64,000 nt of DNA from Orthonyx spaldingii (GCA_013397795.1 VZTJ01004744.1:993649-1057648), one strand, 5' to 3'. Positions 46,224 to 57,589 are shown, counted from the first letter of the stretch. Program-made: numbers and translations. The notes: generated by a model not told the origin, from the letters alone.

Positions 46224-46361
46224 GTAGAAGCTGTGGCTGCCCCATCCCTGGAAGTGTTCAAGGCCAGGCTGGAGGGGGCTTTGAGGAGCTTGGTGTAGTG
46301 GGAGGTGGAATTAGATGATTTTGAGAGTCCCTTCCAAGCCAAACCATTGCGTGATTCTGAG
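46224..46361 (+). mobile_element. CR1 LINE 3'-end fragment
   Basis: Sense orientation: AGAAGCTGTGGCTGCCCC, ATCCCTGGAAGTGTTCAAGG, CCAGGCTGGAGGGGGC, then a TTAGATGATTTTGAGAGTCC-like block and AAACCATTGCGTGATTCTGAG tail. 5'-truncated, diverged. Confidence 0.93.
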
Positions 46362-48099
46362 ACGCCGGTCTCAGGGTTACCCCTCGCCTGCCGAAGATGT
46401 GGAACATCTGTGAATGCACTTGCCTCTAAGGATGATGGGGCTGATTTGCCATGATGATGTTGTACTTGTGTTTTCCCTACCCTTTGGTTTCCCAAGGAGC
46501 GTTCCTGCCACGCTGGAGTCCCACATTTGCTGTGAGCAGCCGCAGTCAGCCCCCTGTCTCGCCCTGCAAATGGAAGGGGCAGATCACGGATGCTCCAAGT
46601 GCAGCTCCCAGCTTGTGCAGCAAACACACAAGGCAGGGACTCGGCCTCACGGATCTGAACAGCCACTCCTGACCTAAACCTCAGGCTGGGCTGTGAAACC
46701 AGCTGAGACTTGTTCCTACAGCACCGCAGGCTTGGAAATCAAAGCTGAGCTCCAGGGAGAGCACGGGCAGCGCTCGGAGAGTCAGGAGGAGCTGGTGGAT
46801 CTGATTAACCTGGTACGCCAGCAGGGAAAAGTGTGGGATCCCTCCTTCCCTCAACAAGCCCCTCTCCAGCCCTGCTCTAATCACAGCTGCCTTGATTTGC
46901 CAGCAGAAGGGTGAGGAGGAACTGATGGGCTGGATTTTCCCCCCACTGCCTCTCTGCAGAGGGGCCACTGCAGGTCTGAGAGATCAAGAGCTTTCCCCAG
47001 AGCCGGGCTTTGGAGGCATCGCAGCCCTGAGCAGTGCAATCCTCTCCTTCTTCCCTTTTCTGTTTTCATTTCGTCACCATGTTCAGGACTGAGTGCTAAC
47101 GAGCAAGTCCCCAGATAACCCGGGCTCCAGCAGCAGCCTTGCTTTTCCACGGCGAGGAAAACCTGGTTCTAGCCTAACTCATCCCCATGTGTGTCCTGCA
47201 TGACCCCACAGGAGCTGTGGGCTCTTTGTAGGGGTCTGGGACAAGACCCAGAGCAAAGCAAACCTGCTGCCAACAGGTCTGAATTCACCCCGTGGGGTTC
47301 ACAGCCCCACAAACCATGAGGTTGAAAAATCCCTGACTTGGAGTCCTGAGTGCAGTAAAAAGCCTTGGGAGTACACAGCCAGTGGTTTGTGTGAGGGAGG
47401 ATTTCGCTGAGCAATAAGGATTCAGACAAACCTGCAGACGTGGAAGTGCGGCTTAACGGCAGAGCTGGGTTCATTTGTCAAGCCCCTTCCTTGCGTCTGT
47501 ACTTAGGAGAGTGAAACAATAATTGGGAGCAAAGCTGAGGTTAATCTACGCTGAGAACATGATATTCAGTAGCTTTATTAGAAGGGGTGGGGAGGGGGAA
47601 GCACGGGGCTGCTTTGGCTCATTTTAATTTTCAGCTTCATCTTTGGTGCTCGCGAGTGTTGGAAAATAACCCCGTGCTCCACTGACTGTGTGAGGAAGGA
47701 ATCTCAGCTGGAGAAGATGGAGCAGTTGCTCCCTTTCAGAGCAGCCTGCTAATCGTGAAAGTGCCATTAGACAGCTTGTGGAAGAAGGCTCTTAGGTGTG
47801 AAAACTGCTTTTCCCTGTGCAGGCTGAAAAGGCCAACGTGGCATTTGCAAAGCCCTGGTGAGCGTCATCAGCGTGAAACTTCCCTCTGTCCCCTTTCCAA
47901 ATGCAGCTCCCTGCCAAGCTGTCCCTGAGCAGCATCACTTTCCTTCCCACTGCAAGCCAGGAGAATCCTGTCTTCTCCCTCTTGTTTGCTCTCACAGCTG
48001 GCTGCTCGTTCCAACACAGGTCTTTACTGAACCCGGAGGTCTCTTTTCCGTTGGTTTGATCCGTATGATCCAGGAGGCTTTGCTGGGTCAGTGTTCACG
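46362..48099. other. Non-coding DNA, no gene seen
   Basis: Unique sequence. A modest AT-rich patch (AACAATAATTGGG, GGTTAATC, CTTTATTAG) lies at about 47513-47585. Six bases TTCACG immediately before the LTR are its left target-site copy. Confidence 0.5.
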
Positions 48100-48362
48100 T
48101 GTCGTTGTTGAACCGATAGCGGAGCGAAGGGACACACACGAATCTTGAGAGAATGCTGAGTGAATTTATTTAATTAATAACAGATTTATATACAGGCGAG
48201 AGGGCTATTCGGATTGGCTGAGATCAATCCACCCCCCTGGGACTGATCGGGCCCCGGCTCTGATTGCCTGTTTCCAAAAGCCACTCTCAGTAACATGAAA
48301 CTTATCTTATATTTAGTAAACTTTCAGTACAATTCCCGTAGGAAAGAGTCTGTGCTGTCACA
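48100..48362 (-). mobile_element. Solo LTR of an endogenous retrovirus, 263 bp
   Basis: Read on the minus strand the element starts TGTGACAGCACAG and ends AACAACGACA, giving the canonical TG...CA termini. It carries a CCAAT box (plus-strand ATTGG at 48213-48217), a TATA-like TGTATATAAA (about 48185-48194) and an AATAAA polyadenylation signal (48165-48170) in correct U3-R order. Flanks TTCACG (48094-48099) and TTCACC (48363-48368) match at five of six bases, consistent with a 6-bp target-site duplication. No gag, pol, env or second LTR is present, so it is a recombination-derived solo LTR. Family not identified. Confidence 0.78.
48165..48217 (-). promoter_or_regulatory. LTR core promoter and polyadenylation signal
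   Basis: Within the solo LTR the CCAAT box, TATA-like word and AATAAA signal are all intact and properly ordered on the minus strand over about 50 bases. Any transcript would start near 48160 and run toward lower coordinates. Whether it is active cannot be told. Confidence 0.55.
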
Positions 48363-50915
48363 TTCACCCACCAGGGGCAATAAATGCCGGTGTCTTCCAC
48401 GTCAGGTTGTTTTATTGAAATAGAAGTGGAACGGGATATGTGAGAAGGGTGAGGAAGGCTGGTGGGAGGGAGGGAGGACATCCCCATCCCCTCTCCTTCC
48501 ACCCAAGTCTGGTCAGGCTGCACTTGCACCAAGCTGGTAAAAGGCTTCTCACGTGTTAGGTTGTCCCTGGGACCCCTCAGAGGAATTATAGGGCCGTAAT
48601 TCACAGCTGCTGCGATGGGAATCTCCATTTGTATACAAGCACCTGTCAGGCATTTATTCATGATATATTTTTACAGCAGCCTTTACAATAGGCAGAGAAA
48701 AATTCCAGCTGCCTCTAGTGACCTTTTAATCACCAAGGGATGCCTTCAGCCAAAAGCCCTGCACCTGAGGTGACAAACACCCAGCCCATTGCTTGGAGCC
48801 ACTTGGCTTGATGGGAGCTGCACAACTTGTTCTGTCTCTTGTGGAGAGAAAACACAGCTCTCCATCCTCTATGCCTGCAAAGAAAGCAGTTCTGGAATAC
48901 AACAGATGTGGCAATGTCTTTCCTGAGTCAGGAAAATCATGGCATGGAGTTATTTTTCATTTAAAGCCCCTCAGGTGGGTGCTCAGATATTGTGTTTGCC
49001 AGCTGGAGTGAGGGCAGGGTGTGGAGGAAGGCAAGGATGTTGGGGGATCAGTTTTCCCTGCTGCACAGTTTGGGAGAATCCTTTTGGTAGTATCAGTGCC
49101 AAAGGAAAGGACCAGGGTCAGTCCACTGAGGGTGGATGGTTGTGTCCCAGGGGTGCTGGTTCCCAGTGTGGACAGTGGGAAGGGACAGGCTTCTTTGCAG
49201 GCTTTCAGAGGAGCCCTTGGAAGTCTCCAAAACTGAGGCAGACCAAGTTCTACTCCAGCAGACACCCAGACTGCAGGGGCTGGGATCTGCCTCGCTAAAT
49301 AAAGCCTGGGATCAGCCAAAACAAGAGAGTTACAGCAGTTTGCTCCAGATAAGTGGCTTAAGAGCCTAAACTTTTGTTCTCAGGGTCTCCTTACCAGGTT
49401 GCCTGGAAGTGTAGAGAACAGAAGTAGGAAGGAGATAAGCAAAGAGCTCGGTGCTCTAAAAGCCAAATAACTATCTCAGAGTCTTGACAACTGCAGGATG
49501 ATGTATGAGCATGCAGAGAGATAAGGGCATGGGAGGTCCTGAGATGGTCTCTGCTATTTTAAAGGAGAAAAAAAAATAAAACTGTTTGCTGGAGTCCAAC
49601 ATACACTGTAAGAAGAAACATTCAGGTTTTTTTGAGCTCTCTTCCCTGGATTCCCACTCGCTGTGAGAGACAAGGGCCTTGTGTTAGTGGAAGAGCTGGG
49701 CTTCAGGTCACCAAGTGAAATCACCTTGGTAAAGGTCTCCTTCTTGCCCAAGAGGGGCTTCCCATGTGGGTTTGATTTCCCATGTTAATGGGGAGATACC
49801 AGTGGGTTCACCACTCACGTGTTTTAGAACCTAAAACAAGCACTGCCATGCAGATAAGGGGGTTGAAGCTTCAAACAGCTTTGTGCAGGATCTTCTGGAA
49901 TTCCAGATTGTTAACGGGCTCCAGCAGTGATGAGACCAATTCAAAGAAAGGGTCCAGCATGGGATATTAAACAGAAGCTGAAAGCCAGCGCCTGGCTCGG
50001 AGTATGGAGAGAGCAGGCTGCTGGGAGGGTGTGTTGGGCTTGCTCTGTTTTTATTCCCTTTCCCAATATCTCTGCTGATGAGCACAGCCTGGGCAGGAGA
50101 TGGGTTGGATGGACTTGGGTGTGACACTGGGCAGCCACACTGATGTCCCTTGGTGTGCACAGTGTCACCACCAAGCTGGCAGCACGGAAGGGTCCTGCAC
50201 TGACCCTTTTCCCTAACATCCCTAAGAAATCCAGGCAGGTTTCTCTTGTAAAGCCTCCTCCAGGTTTTTGTTCCTCCACCAGACACAGCCATAGCTCCTG
50301 GGAGCTTCCTGCTCAGCTGAGAGCTGGGTTAAATTCAGTGTTCCTGGGAAATGTCTCTTGATATATTTTACAGTTTAATATTTGTCCTCTGTGAAGCATC
50401 TTCCTTTCATGCTAAATGTGCACCTATTATATGCATGGCTTATTTTCAAATTCCTGGAGGGGGCTGGAGGCTCAGGCTGTCTGTAGCACAGAGGAATGCA
50501 TCCCTCCAGCAGGAAGGCTCCCAACTTTATGGAACTCAGCCCTGGGAGCTGGATTTTCCCTGTGCCTCCTGGATTGTTTGGCTGGAGGCTCCACGTGCAG
50601 GCTTTTCCCAGGTACAGAGCATTAGGCAGAAAAAAACATTCTGGAAGGGCAATGTGTCAGTTTTTCCACCTGGTGGGGAAAGCCTTTCTCTCTGGATTTG
50701 GAGATGTGACCAGCAGTCAGTCTGTGGATTTAGGAATCTTAGCCCACTGACTGTGATTTCTTTAACCAATTTGCCAGAGCTTGGCTTTTCCACTCCAAAG
50801 CTTGGCTTATTTGTCATCAGCTCTGGGGTCCTGCTAAAAGAAGAAAAAAGCCTGAAAAACCAACAAGTCCTAGATTTTTACTTTGCTGATAAGAGTTTGG
50901 GATTGATTTAGGATT
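48363..50915. other. Non-coding DNA, no gene seen
   Basis: Starts with the right target-site copy of the LTR (48363-48368). A GGGAGGGAGGG tract is at about 48464. The rest is unique GC-moderate sequence; an A-run lies near 49567. A 186-codon plus frame at 50351-50911 has no recognisable domain. Confidence 0.5.
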
Positions 50916-51065
50916 GGAGGCTGTAGATGCCCCATCCCTGGCAGTGTTCAAGGCCAGGTTGGTTGGAGCCCTGAGCAGCTTGACCCAATGAGTGGCACCC
51001 CTGCCCATGGCAGGAGGCTGGAACTGGATGATCCTTAAGGTCCCTTCCAACCCTGATTATAGATT
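50916..51065 (+). mobile_element. CR1 LINE 3'-end fragment
   Basis: Sense orientation: GGAGGCTGTAGATGCCCC, ATCCCTGGCAGTGTTCAAGG, CCAGGTTGGTTGGAGCC, CCTGCCCATGGCAGGAGG, GGAACTGGATGATCC and TTAAGGTCCCTTCCAACCC. The TTCTATGA tail is eroded. 5'-truncated. Confidence 0.94.
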
Positions 51066-51459
51066 GGAATAAAATCTGTGATTTTATTCAAAAATCTGCT
51101 TGAGTGCTCCTGCATTTCAGTGCAAGCTGCATTCTCACCTCCTTTGAAAACATCAATCCCTGTTTCCATGCTCCCACTTTTCTCTTGATGAGGATCTGAC
51201 CACGCAGGAGATCAATCTCTTCTTCCCCTGTGGAAAATGGACAGCCCAGGCAAAATTCCCAGGAGAAGTAACAGGTACAAAGTCATGGTGGGAAGCTCTT
51301 CCTGCCCTGGATAGCTCCGTAGTGGGGATCAGGGCATTGGTTTGGCATCCAGGTGGTCCCAGCAGGAGCATTCCCAGTGCAAACCAGTTCCAACCACGCC
51401 GGACTCATGGGAAGGTCGCTTTCCCTCGCTGCTCATTCGAGGCTTGCAAGACAAATGTC
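51066..51459. other. Non-coding DNA, no gene seen
   Basis: Unique sequence linking the CR1 copy to the next motif island. Confidence 0.5.
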
Positions 51460-51560
51460 GGATTTGAATGACTACACTGTGGGCAGCCAGTGCAGAAAAT
51501 CAATTAAAATACCAAGCAGCTTAGAAACAGGAGCTTTAATTACACAGACAGGTCTTTAAA
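51460..51560. promoter_or_regulatory. Small AT-rich motif island
   Basis: TTTGAATGACTACACTG, AATCAATTAAAATACC and GCTTTAATTACAC within 90 bases; homeodomain-like cores. Weak candidate. Confidence 0.22.
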
Positions 51561-53264
51561 GGGGAATGAAACCATCAGCCCGGAGTAAGGCCTCCTCTGC
51601 CCTTGGGCTTTTTATTCCAGAGGTCTCAGGACGTCTCCATGGAGTGTTTTCCGCACATCCAGAGCGGGTGGCTGGGTCTCTGTGCCGCTTGTTTGGTGGT
51701 GTGGCAGCTTTGTCACCCCGGGACATCGGTGGGGAGGGGGCTCCCAGCAGGCTGGGGAGGGTCTGGCAGTGGCCAGGTGTTGGCAGCTGGGTTTGGAGCT
51801 GCCTGGCAGGGTGTCCCCACCTCTGGGGTTGGGATTTAGGCTTCCCATCCCCAGTGAAGGCGGCTCGGCGAGCGTTTTGTTTATCAGTGCTTTGGGACTG
51901 CGAGACAAACGATGCCCCGGCACACACAGGCTTGCTGACAAAGTGGTGGGCATTAGAGGGGAGAAAAAGAAGAAAAGAAATCATACTTTTCTCAGGGAGC
52001 ACCAGGCTGCAGAGCCTGTTTATCCTGCCTGCCTGTTTATTTGCTTTCTGCTGACTTACTGCAACACATCCAACGCGGGCCTTCAGCGACGGCAGGAACC
52101 GCAGGGATTTCGGTGGCTCTTTAGTGGCCCAGCTCCTCCTCCCCCTTCAAAGCAGCCCAGTGCCCTTTGTGGGGCTGTTGCACAACCCAAGCAGCGTGGT
52201 AATAACACCCCGAGCGTGGAAAGCACAGAACAAAACAAAGCACTGATGAGACTCTTGCAGGCTTTGCAGATGCCTGTCCACATCACCGTCCTGCTGGGAA
52301 GCACACGGAGTGAAATAAGGCTCAGTGGGAGCCAGCCAGGGAACGGGCTGAGCTTCTCCTCTCCTTTGCCAGCCCACTGGAAGAGTCTCAGGACACAAGG
52401 TTGCTCTGCAGGATGTGCTGCTGGCTGCCAAGAAGAAGGAGGGAGCCGGGGTTTATTTTTATGTAACTTCGGGAAGGAAAGGCAAGACAAGCTTTGCTTT
52501 GTGCTCTGAATGAGAAGTGTGGACTCACAAACTTTCAGCTCTTCTTCCTGACTGCCTGCCACGAGCAGTTCTGAGCCTTCCTGGGGGGCTGCCCCCTGAC
52601 TGGGTCATTCCCCCGCCCTAAAAGGAGACAGGATGATTTAAACTCCTCATCTAGAGGAAAAATAACAATAATAACAAAAAAGGAATCTGCCTGGGAAGAA
52701 CAGAGGAGGCTTCTGCCTGCCTGCAGGGAGGAAGACATTTAAAAATATTCCCTGTTGACAGAGAGATGAGTTATTGGAATCCCTGAGCAGCCAGGGTGGG
52801 GCAGAGCTCAGAGGCTGTGCTGGGCAGTGGGGGAGCTATCGGGGGTCTGCAAAAGGGGCTCCCACCCTTTTGCTTTTTGGTGCTGCTGGCCTGGATTGCA
52901 GCAAAACTTGTCGTGGATAGCTCAGTGTGTTTGCACCGTGGCCCGTGGGTTCTGGGGGATGATGGAGCCAGACTGGGGGAGCTGGAAGGGACCCACACTG
53001 ACGTGGTGCTGTTCTTCTGAGTCCTTCAGCAGCTGGAGCTGCCTCCTGCTCTGTGATATTCTCTGCTTTCGCTTTTCCTTTCTAAAGAAACTTCCCAGGC
53101 TTGAGGGTGCAAAAACATCCTGAAGGCAAAGAGCTGAACTCAGCCAGTGGCTTAGGAAGAGCAGTGAGGACCCATCACTGCAAATCTCTTCCTCCTGCTG
53201 AGGGGGAAAGGACTGAGTGTGCCTTATGGATCCCTGGGGCAGAGCTGGTGCTGCTCTGGGTAAG
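51561..53264. other. Stop-poor non-coding DNA, no gene supported
   Basis: The longest frame in the window (275 codons, plus, 51682-52509) lies here but is overlapped by minus-strand frames at 51556-52002, 51612-51953 and 52083-52562. The predicted product is low-confidence, G/S/P/L-rich, with no domain and no conserved-looking motif. Treated as chance. Confidence 0.45.
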
Positions 53265-53735
53265 TGGGACCTGACTGCTGGAGTGAGTCCAAGGGAGAGG
53301 CCCGTGAAGGTGATCAGAGGGATGGAGCCTCTAATGAGGAGAGGTCCTGTTTAGGATGAAATGCTGAGAGAACTGGGGTTGTTCAGCCTGGAGAAGAGAA
53401 AGATCCGGGGTGACCTCATTGTGGCCTTTTAGAGTCTTTTAGTGCTTAAAGGGGCTACAAAAGAGCTGGAGAGGGACTTTGGAGAAGGGAGAATGGCTTC
53501 ACACACACAGGGGGCAGGGTTAGATTGGATGTTAGGAAGAAATTCCTCCCTGTGGGGGTGATGAGGCCCTGGCACAGGGTGCCCAGAGAAGCTGTGGCTG
53601 CCCCATCCCTGGAAGTGTCCAAGGCCAGGTTGGACGGGGCTTGGAGCAGCCTGGGACAGTGGAAGGTGTCCCTGCCCATGGCAGGGGGAGTGGAACTGGT
53701 TGATCTTTAAGGTTCCTTCCAACTCAAACCAATCT
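53265..53735 (+). mobile_element. CR1 LINE 3'-end fragment, one of two longest (about 470 bp)
   Basis: Sense orientation with CR1 landmarks in order: GCTGGAGTGAGTCCAAGGG, GAGAGAACTGGGGTTGTTC, CAGCCTGGAGAAGAG, GGTGACCTCATTGTGGCC, GATTGGATGTTAGGAAG, GAGGCCCTGGCACAGGG, GAAGCTGTGGCTGCCCC, CCTGCCCATGGCAGGGG and a terminal CTTTAAGGTTCCTTCCAAC. It retains the 3' end of ORF2 sequence but frames are broken. Antisense frames over it are artefacts. Confidence 0.96.
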
Positions 53736-54908
53736 GTTGTGGTTTTATGATGGGTTTCCCTTTGGAGTCTCTTCCATGTCCTCATCAGAGCCTTGGGATG
53801 TGCAAGACCCAGCACAGCCCCCGCTCCTGACTGCGGTGCCCAGCTCTCCTGCAGCTCAGCCCTTTGGGGAAGGTGTTGTTTGGGCCCTGTTTGTTCATAG
53901 CCTTGTCCCCCATCCAGGCTCAAAACACTCTGGAGCACCCGGGACACGCAGCCCCGGTGGAGCTGTGTGGTGAAACCCAGCTAACCAAGCTTGCCACGTG
54001 CTGGAGCCAAGAGATGACATTGCAGAAACACTCTAGGTCAAAATAAATTGCTTTCTGGCATTCTGAGATTATCTAAACCCTTCTTTTTCCCAGGATGAAA
54101 GGGAACAAAGGCTCTTGCCTGCTCAGGAAAGAGCCTGGAATACCATTTTCTGTGAGCCACGAGAGCTTGTTAGGGAGGAGGGTAAACAAAGAGATTTGGG
54201 GTTAATTTGCTCAGGATGGGGAGGAGGGAAGCAGGAGATGTTTCAAGCCTGCCTTCCTTGTGTCAAGAGCAGCAGGTTGCTGGTGTGGCTGTCACAGGCT
54301 GCAGTGGCTTCCAGGGTATTGACTGGCAGCCCTGGCTGCTGTCTCTAATGGGGCATTGATCTTCCTCGGGTCCCTCCCGGCTCCGCAGCTGCCCGGGGCA
54401 CTGAAGCGGTGGCAGGGCTCCCCTGTCGCTCCTGGCAGGGCTGGAGGGGGCTCTGACTCAGCCCTGGCTGCTGGGGGCTTTTTTCCAGCTCTGGCCTGTT
54501 TGCACTGCCGCTGGTGCCGTGTTCCCAGCTCGCGTTCCCAGGGCACCTTCCTCTGCTCCCTCTGTCTCTCTGACAGCAGGTGCCGGAGCACCTTTGGACA
54601 CAGAGGATGTTGGATGTTTGCAGAGCTGGCAGGCTCTGGATCCATCAGCAAATCCCCATCCTGGGTGGATACAGCTGCTGGCACCTCTGATGGTGGCACT
54701 AGTGTTCCCCTTCTCTCTGCTGAGGTACAAAACCATACAGGAAAAGAAACTTATCAACCTAGGCAGGGATTAAACATCATTTAAAATTTTAAATTTAAAG
54801 GGAATGCCTCCTCTGGGACAGGTGGCAAATGGAAGTCTTTTCCAGAGCAGTGTGCTGAGCCTCCACAGCTGGGGATTTTCTCTGAAGTTTCACCAAATCC
54901 TCATTTTT
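53736..54908. other. Non-coding DNA, no gene seen
   Basis: GC-rich with CpGs at about 54360-54420 and both-strand frames at 54292-54784. A 14-bp AT palindrome TTTAAAATTTTAAA lies at 54780-54793. Confidence 0.5.
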
Positions 54909-54998
54909 TCATAGAGTCACAGAATGGTTTGGGTTGGTGAGGGACCTTGAAGATCATCTCATCCCAACCCCCAGGCCGTGTGCAGGGATTCATTCTAG
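54909..54998 (-). mobile_element. CR1 LINE 3'-end fragment
   Basis: Antisense: CATAGAGTCACAGAATGG, TTTGGGTTGG, GGGACCTTGAAGATCATC and CCCAACCCCCAGGC. The tail complement (CATAGAGTCACAGAATGG) is unusually well kept; the interior beyond about 54980 is not clearly CR1. Confidence 0.92.
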
Positions 54999-55274
54999 CT
55001 GCTGCAGCCAGGTGACAGAGAAGATTCCTGGGCCTTGTTGTAGCACGGAGAAGTTTGCTCTGCTGGGTTTGGAAACCAGGGGGAAATACGCAGAGAAAAA
55101 CAATTTTTAAAAAAAATTTAAAGGGTTTGGAATGCTGACAATTAGCCATAGTGGAAGCCTTTCTTTTCAAAAGGCATGTAGTTCCATGTTCATGCAGTCC
55201 ATGGAGAACCATGGCATGAAGGGAGAATTCCTTATTCCTTGCTCTGAGCTTCCAAGCTGTGAACTGAATAAAAT
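54999..55274. other. Non-coding DNA
   Basis: Unique sequence with an A/T-rich patch at about 55103-55120; no gene seen. Confidence 0.5.
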
Positions 55275-55395
55275 CCCTCCTTTCTCTTTCCTGTTTGTTT
55301 GGGTTTTTTTCCCCTTTTCTTCCCCCCCAGTCTTTCTTTCTGTTTGTTTTTTCCCTATTTCTCCCCTACATCCCTTTCTTCCTTTATTTTTTTCC
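55275..55395. repeat. Polypyrimidine low-complexity tract
   Basis: About 120 bases dominated by C and T with interspersed TTTG words and C- and T-runs. Degenerate simple sequence rather than a splice-site tract; no exon follows. Confidence 0.75.
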
Positions 55396-56384
55396 TGAGG
55401 TCACTCTAGCAAGTGCTTTTCTCCTGCTTGGGAATTAAAGAAGGGTCTGGAGCTTAAAGATAAATCTTTAGGTCCCTACAGCTCCTGCTGGGGGGCTGGC
55501 AAGAGCAGCCTGAAGGGTGTTTGTATCCACTGGAGCAGGGCTGCCCTGCCTCTCCCCCTTGGAAGGAAGCCTTTGACTTGCAGAAGAAATCTGATGCAAA
55601 ACTGGGAGCGCTTTGATTTATCTGTGGAAATACCTTCCTTTAGCAAAGCAAAATCTAAAAACTTGGATTTTCTTTCCCCCAGTTTGTAACAGCACAGCAG
55701 ATTTGCCTGCTGCTCCAGCATCTCCCAGCTGCCTGTGGGATTCCTGAGGAGGAAAAGGCCACGCTTCCCACCTCTTTTGCAGAGCTGTGAATACCTCTGT
55801 GTGTTGGTTCAACAGCAAACATCTGCAGCTTCCCCCTCTCCTGCGTGGCAGGAGCAGCACGGGTTGCCTGGTCCCTTGCCAGGTGAGCTGGCAGGAACCT
55901 GCACATCACTCCTGGAAACTCTCCGTGGGCTTTGATGGATGCTCGCTGCTCAGAACATTTTGGTTCTGTTTAATTGGCAGCTTTTGGTGAGCAGCCGCTC
56001 GGGCAGGAGGTTCTCACCTCTCTCTAGGGAATTTCCAGGGCTGGCAGAAGCCATGGGGGGAACAATCCCTTGAGTTCTTTTATTTCTGAATTCTGTATTT
56101 GGAGCAAATATTTTGTATTTGGAGCAAACATGTGGGCTGAGTTTGGAAAGGGTCGTGCTTGGTTGTCATCACCCAATGGTAAAAGGCAAAACTTGGCTCT
56201 CCCCACCTCCACCTTGGGCAGATGAAGCCATGTCAGAAACCACCCCTTAGTTTTGTCCCTCAGTGCATGAAAACAAAAACCTGCTGGGGGACTGAAGGTG
56301 AAAGTCACCTTTTTGGGTGGACTCGGAGCTTCCAGAGAGAATCCCAGTTCTCATCCCAAACCAATAGAGAGAAAATTTCCCCAG
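55396..56384. other. Non-coding DNA, no gene seen
   Basis: Unique sequence. At 56094-56130 two near-identical TGTATTTGGAGCAAA words are repeated in tandem with a 20-base period. Both-strand frames at 55476-55935 are chance. Confidence 0.5.
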
Positions 56385-56530
56385 CAAATAGCGACACGGA
56401 CCTGGGAGCATTAAACCAGAACTTTACACCAATTAATAGCCAGATAATTACAACCCATCCCCTCCTACTTGCTGCTGACTTCCCCATGTAATTTTCTTTT
56501 AATTTTTGCTTAATAGGCAGGCAGGAGAGA
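56385..56530. promoter_or_regulatory. AT-rich motif island (candidate)
   Basis: GCATTAAACCAG, ACACCAATTAATAGCC, AGATAATTACAACC, GTAATTTTC, TTTAATTTTTGC and GCTTAATAGG occur within about 120 bases, giving several homeodomain-type cores in complex sequence. Confidence 0.28.
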
Positions 56531-56922
56531 TGAGTTACTCAGCGTACTCTTTGCATTTGATATGTGGTAGGCTCAGCAGCAGGGAAGACTGATGCCCTCC
56601 ATCCATCCTGGATCAGCCTCTGGGAGCAAGGAGTGTGCTGGAGGGACTGATGGTGCTTCTCAGCTTGTCAGGGGATGGAGAAACTTGAGGAAAATGAAGG
56701 GGAAAAAAAGTCAAGGCTGGACAGAAAAGGCAAAATGGTGAGCAGAGCTGGATGCTGCTTCAGCAGGAGCACGGATTTTCCTCACTCTTCCCCAGGCCCT
56801 TACTCTGCTCTGAGTCTCTTGTAGCAGCCAGAACCCTCTGGTCTCACTCATTTTCACATCTGAAAATGCAAAACTGGCATCTTCTCCACCCATAAGAGTG
56901 GCCCTGTTTCTTGCAGAGAGAG
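56531..56922. other. Non-coding DNA, no gene seen
   Basis: Unique sequence up to the next CR1. Confidence 0.5.
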
Positions 56923-57108
56923 GGGTCATTGGCCCTGGCACAGGTTTTCCAGAGAAGCTGTGGCTGCCCCATCCCTGGAAGTGTCCAAGGCCAGGCTGGA
57001 CATTGGGGCTTGGAGCAGCCTGGGATAGAGGAAGGTGTCCCTGCCCATGGCAAAACGAGATGGGCTTAAAAGTCTCTTCCCACCCAAACTATTCTATGAA
57101 TCTCTGAT
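56923..57108 (+). mobile_element. CR1 LINE 3'-end fragment
   Basis: Sense orientation: ATTGGCCCTGGCACAGG, AGAAGCTGTGGCTGCCCC, GGAAGTGTCCAAGGCCAGG, GGAGCAGCCTGGGATAG, GTCCCTGCCCATGG, then an eroded end with CCCACCCAAACTATTCTATG. Same type as the 53.3 kb copy. Confidence 0.95.
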
Positions 57109-57589
57109 TGCATCCCAGCCCTGACACAAAAGGCAGAGAAACTTCCACCAGCCAGGCTTTGCCATACCAATTCCAAGCAGGGAAAAAGAAAAAGGAGAAA
57201 CCAGACTCGCAGACTTTCACAAGCATTAAATTAAAACAGTGCACAGGGTTTCTTTTGGTTCCCAGGCACAAACATCATCTCAACTCTCCCCCTGCCTGCT
57301 CCCTGATAACAGTGGTACCCGTGGGCTAAGCTCAGCCTGGGGGTGATATGCAAAAAAGAGGGAAAGAAATAAAAAGCACCAGCCTTGTGTAGCCTGGTAA
57401 ATGTAATTTCAGGTGTCTTGGCCTCTCTTGTTACTCCTGTTCCCTGGCTACCAGGAAATTAATTCTGCAGAAGGAAAACCCCAAATGTCTCATTCCCATT
57501 ACCCTGGAAGTGGTAGGAGCTGGGAGCTGCTCAGCAAACTCACCTGTGTTAGACAGAGGGTCCTGCACAGGGAGCAGGAATTTCAGAGT
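57109..57589. other. Non-coding DNA, no gene seen
   Basis: Unique sequence between two oppositely oriented CR1 copies; purine-rich patch near 57350-57375. Confidence 0.5.

Noticed and set aside
48302..48661. Minus-strand frame with several N-glycosylation-type triplets, looking like a retroviral envelope fragment
   Set aside because: The LTR boundary and target-site copy fall inside the frame, so roughly the last sixth (about 20 of 119 codons) is LTR U3 and the rest is flanking DNA; no viral protein is implied.
49410..49601. A second solo LTR (TGTAGAG ... AATAAA ... CCAACA)
   Set aside because: Flanking five bases (GGAAG and TACAC) do not match and no TATA/CCAAT order is visible; TG and CA ends alone are common by chance.
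51682..52509. 275-codon frame as a real gene
   Set aside because: No recognised domain, overlapped by several minus-strand frames, biased composition; no promoter or splice evidence.
52978..53000. GAGCTGGAAGGGACCCACAC as a CR1 scrap
   Set aside because: About twenty bases only, no adjoining CR1 sequence.
53429..53947. 172-codon minus-strand frame
   Set aside because: It is largely the antisense of a CR1 fragment.
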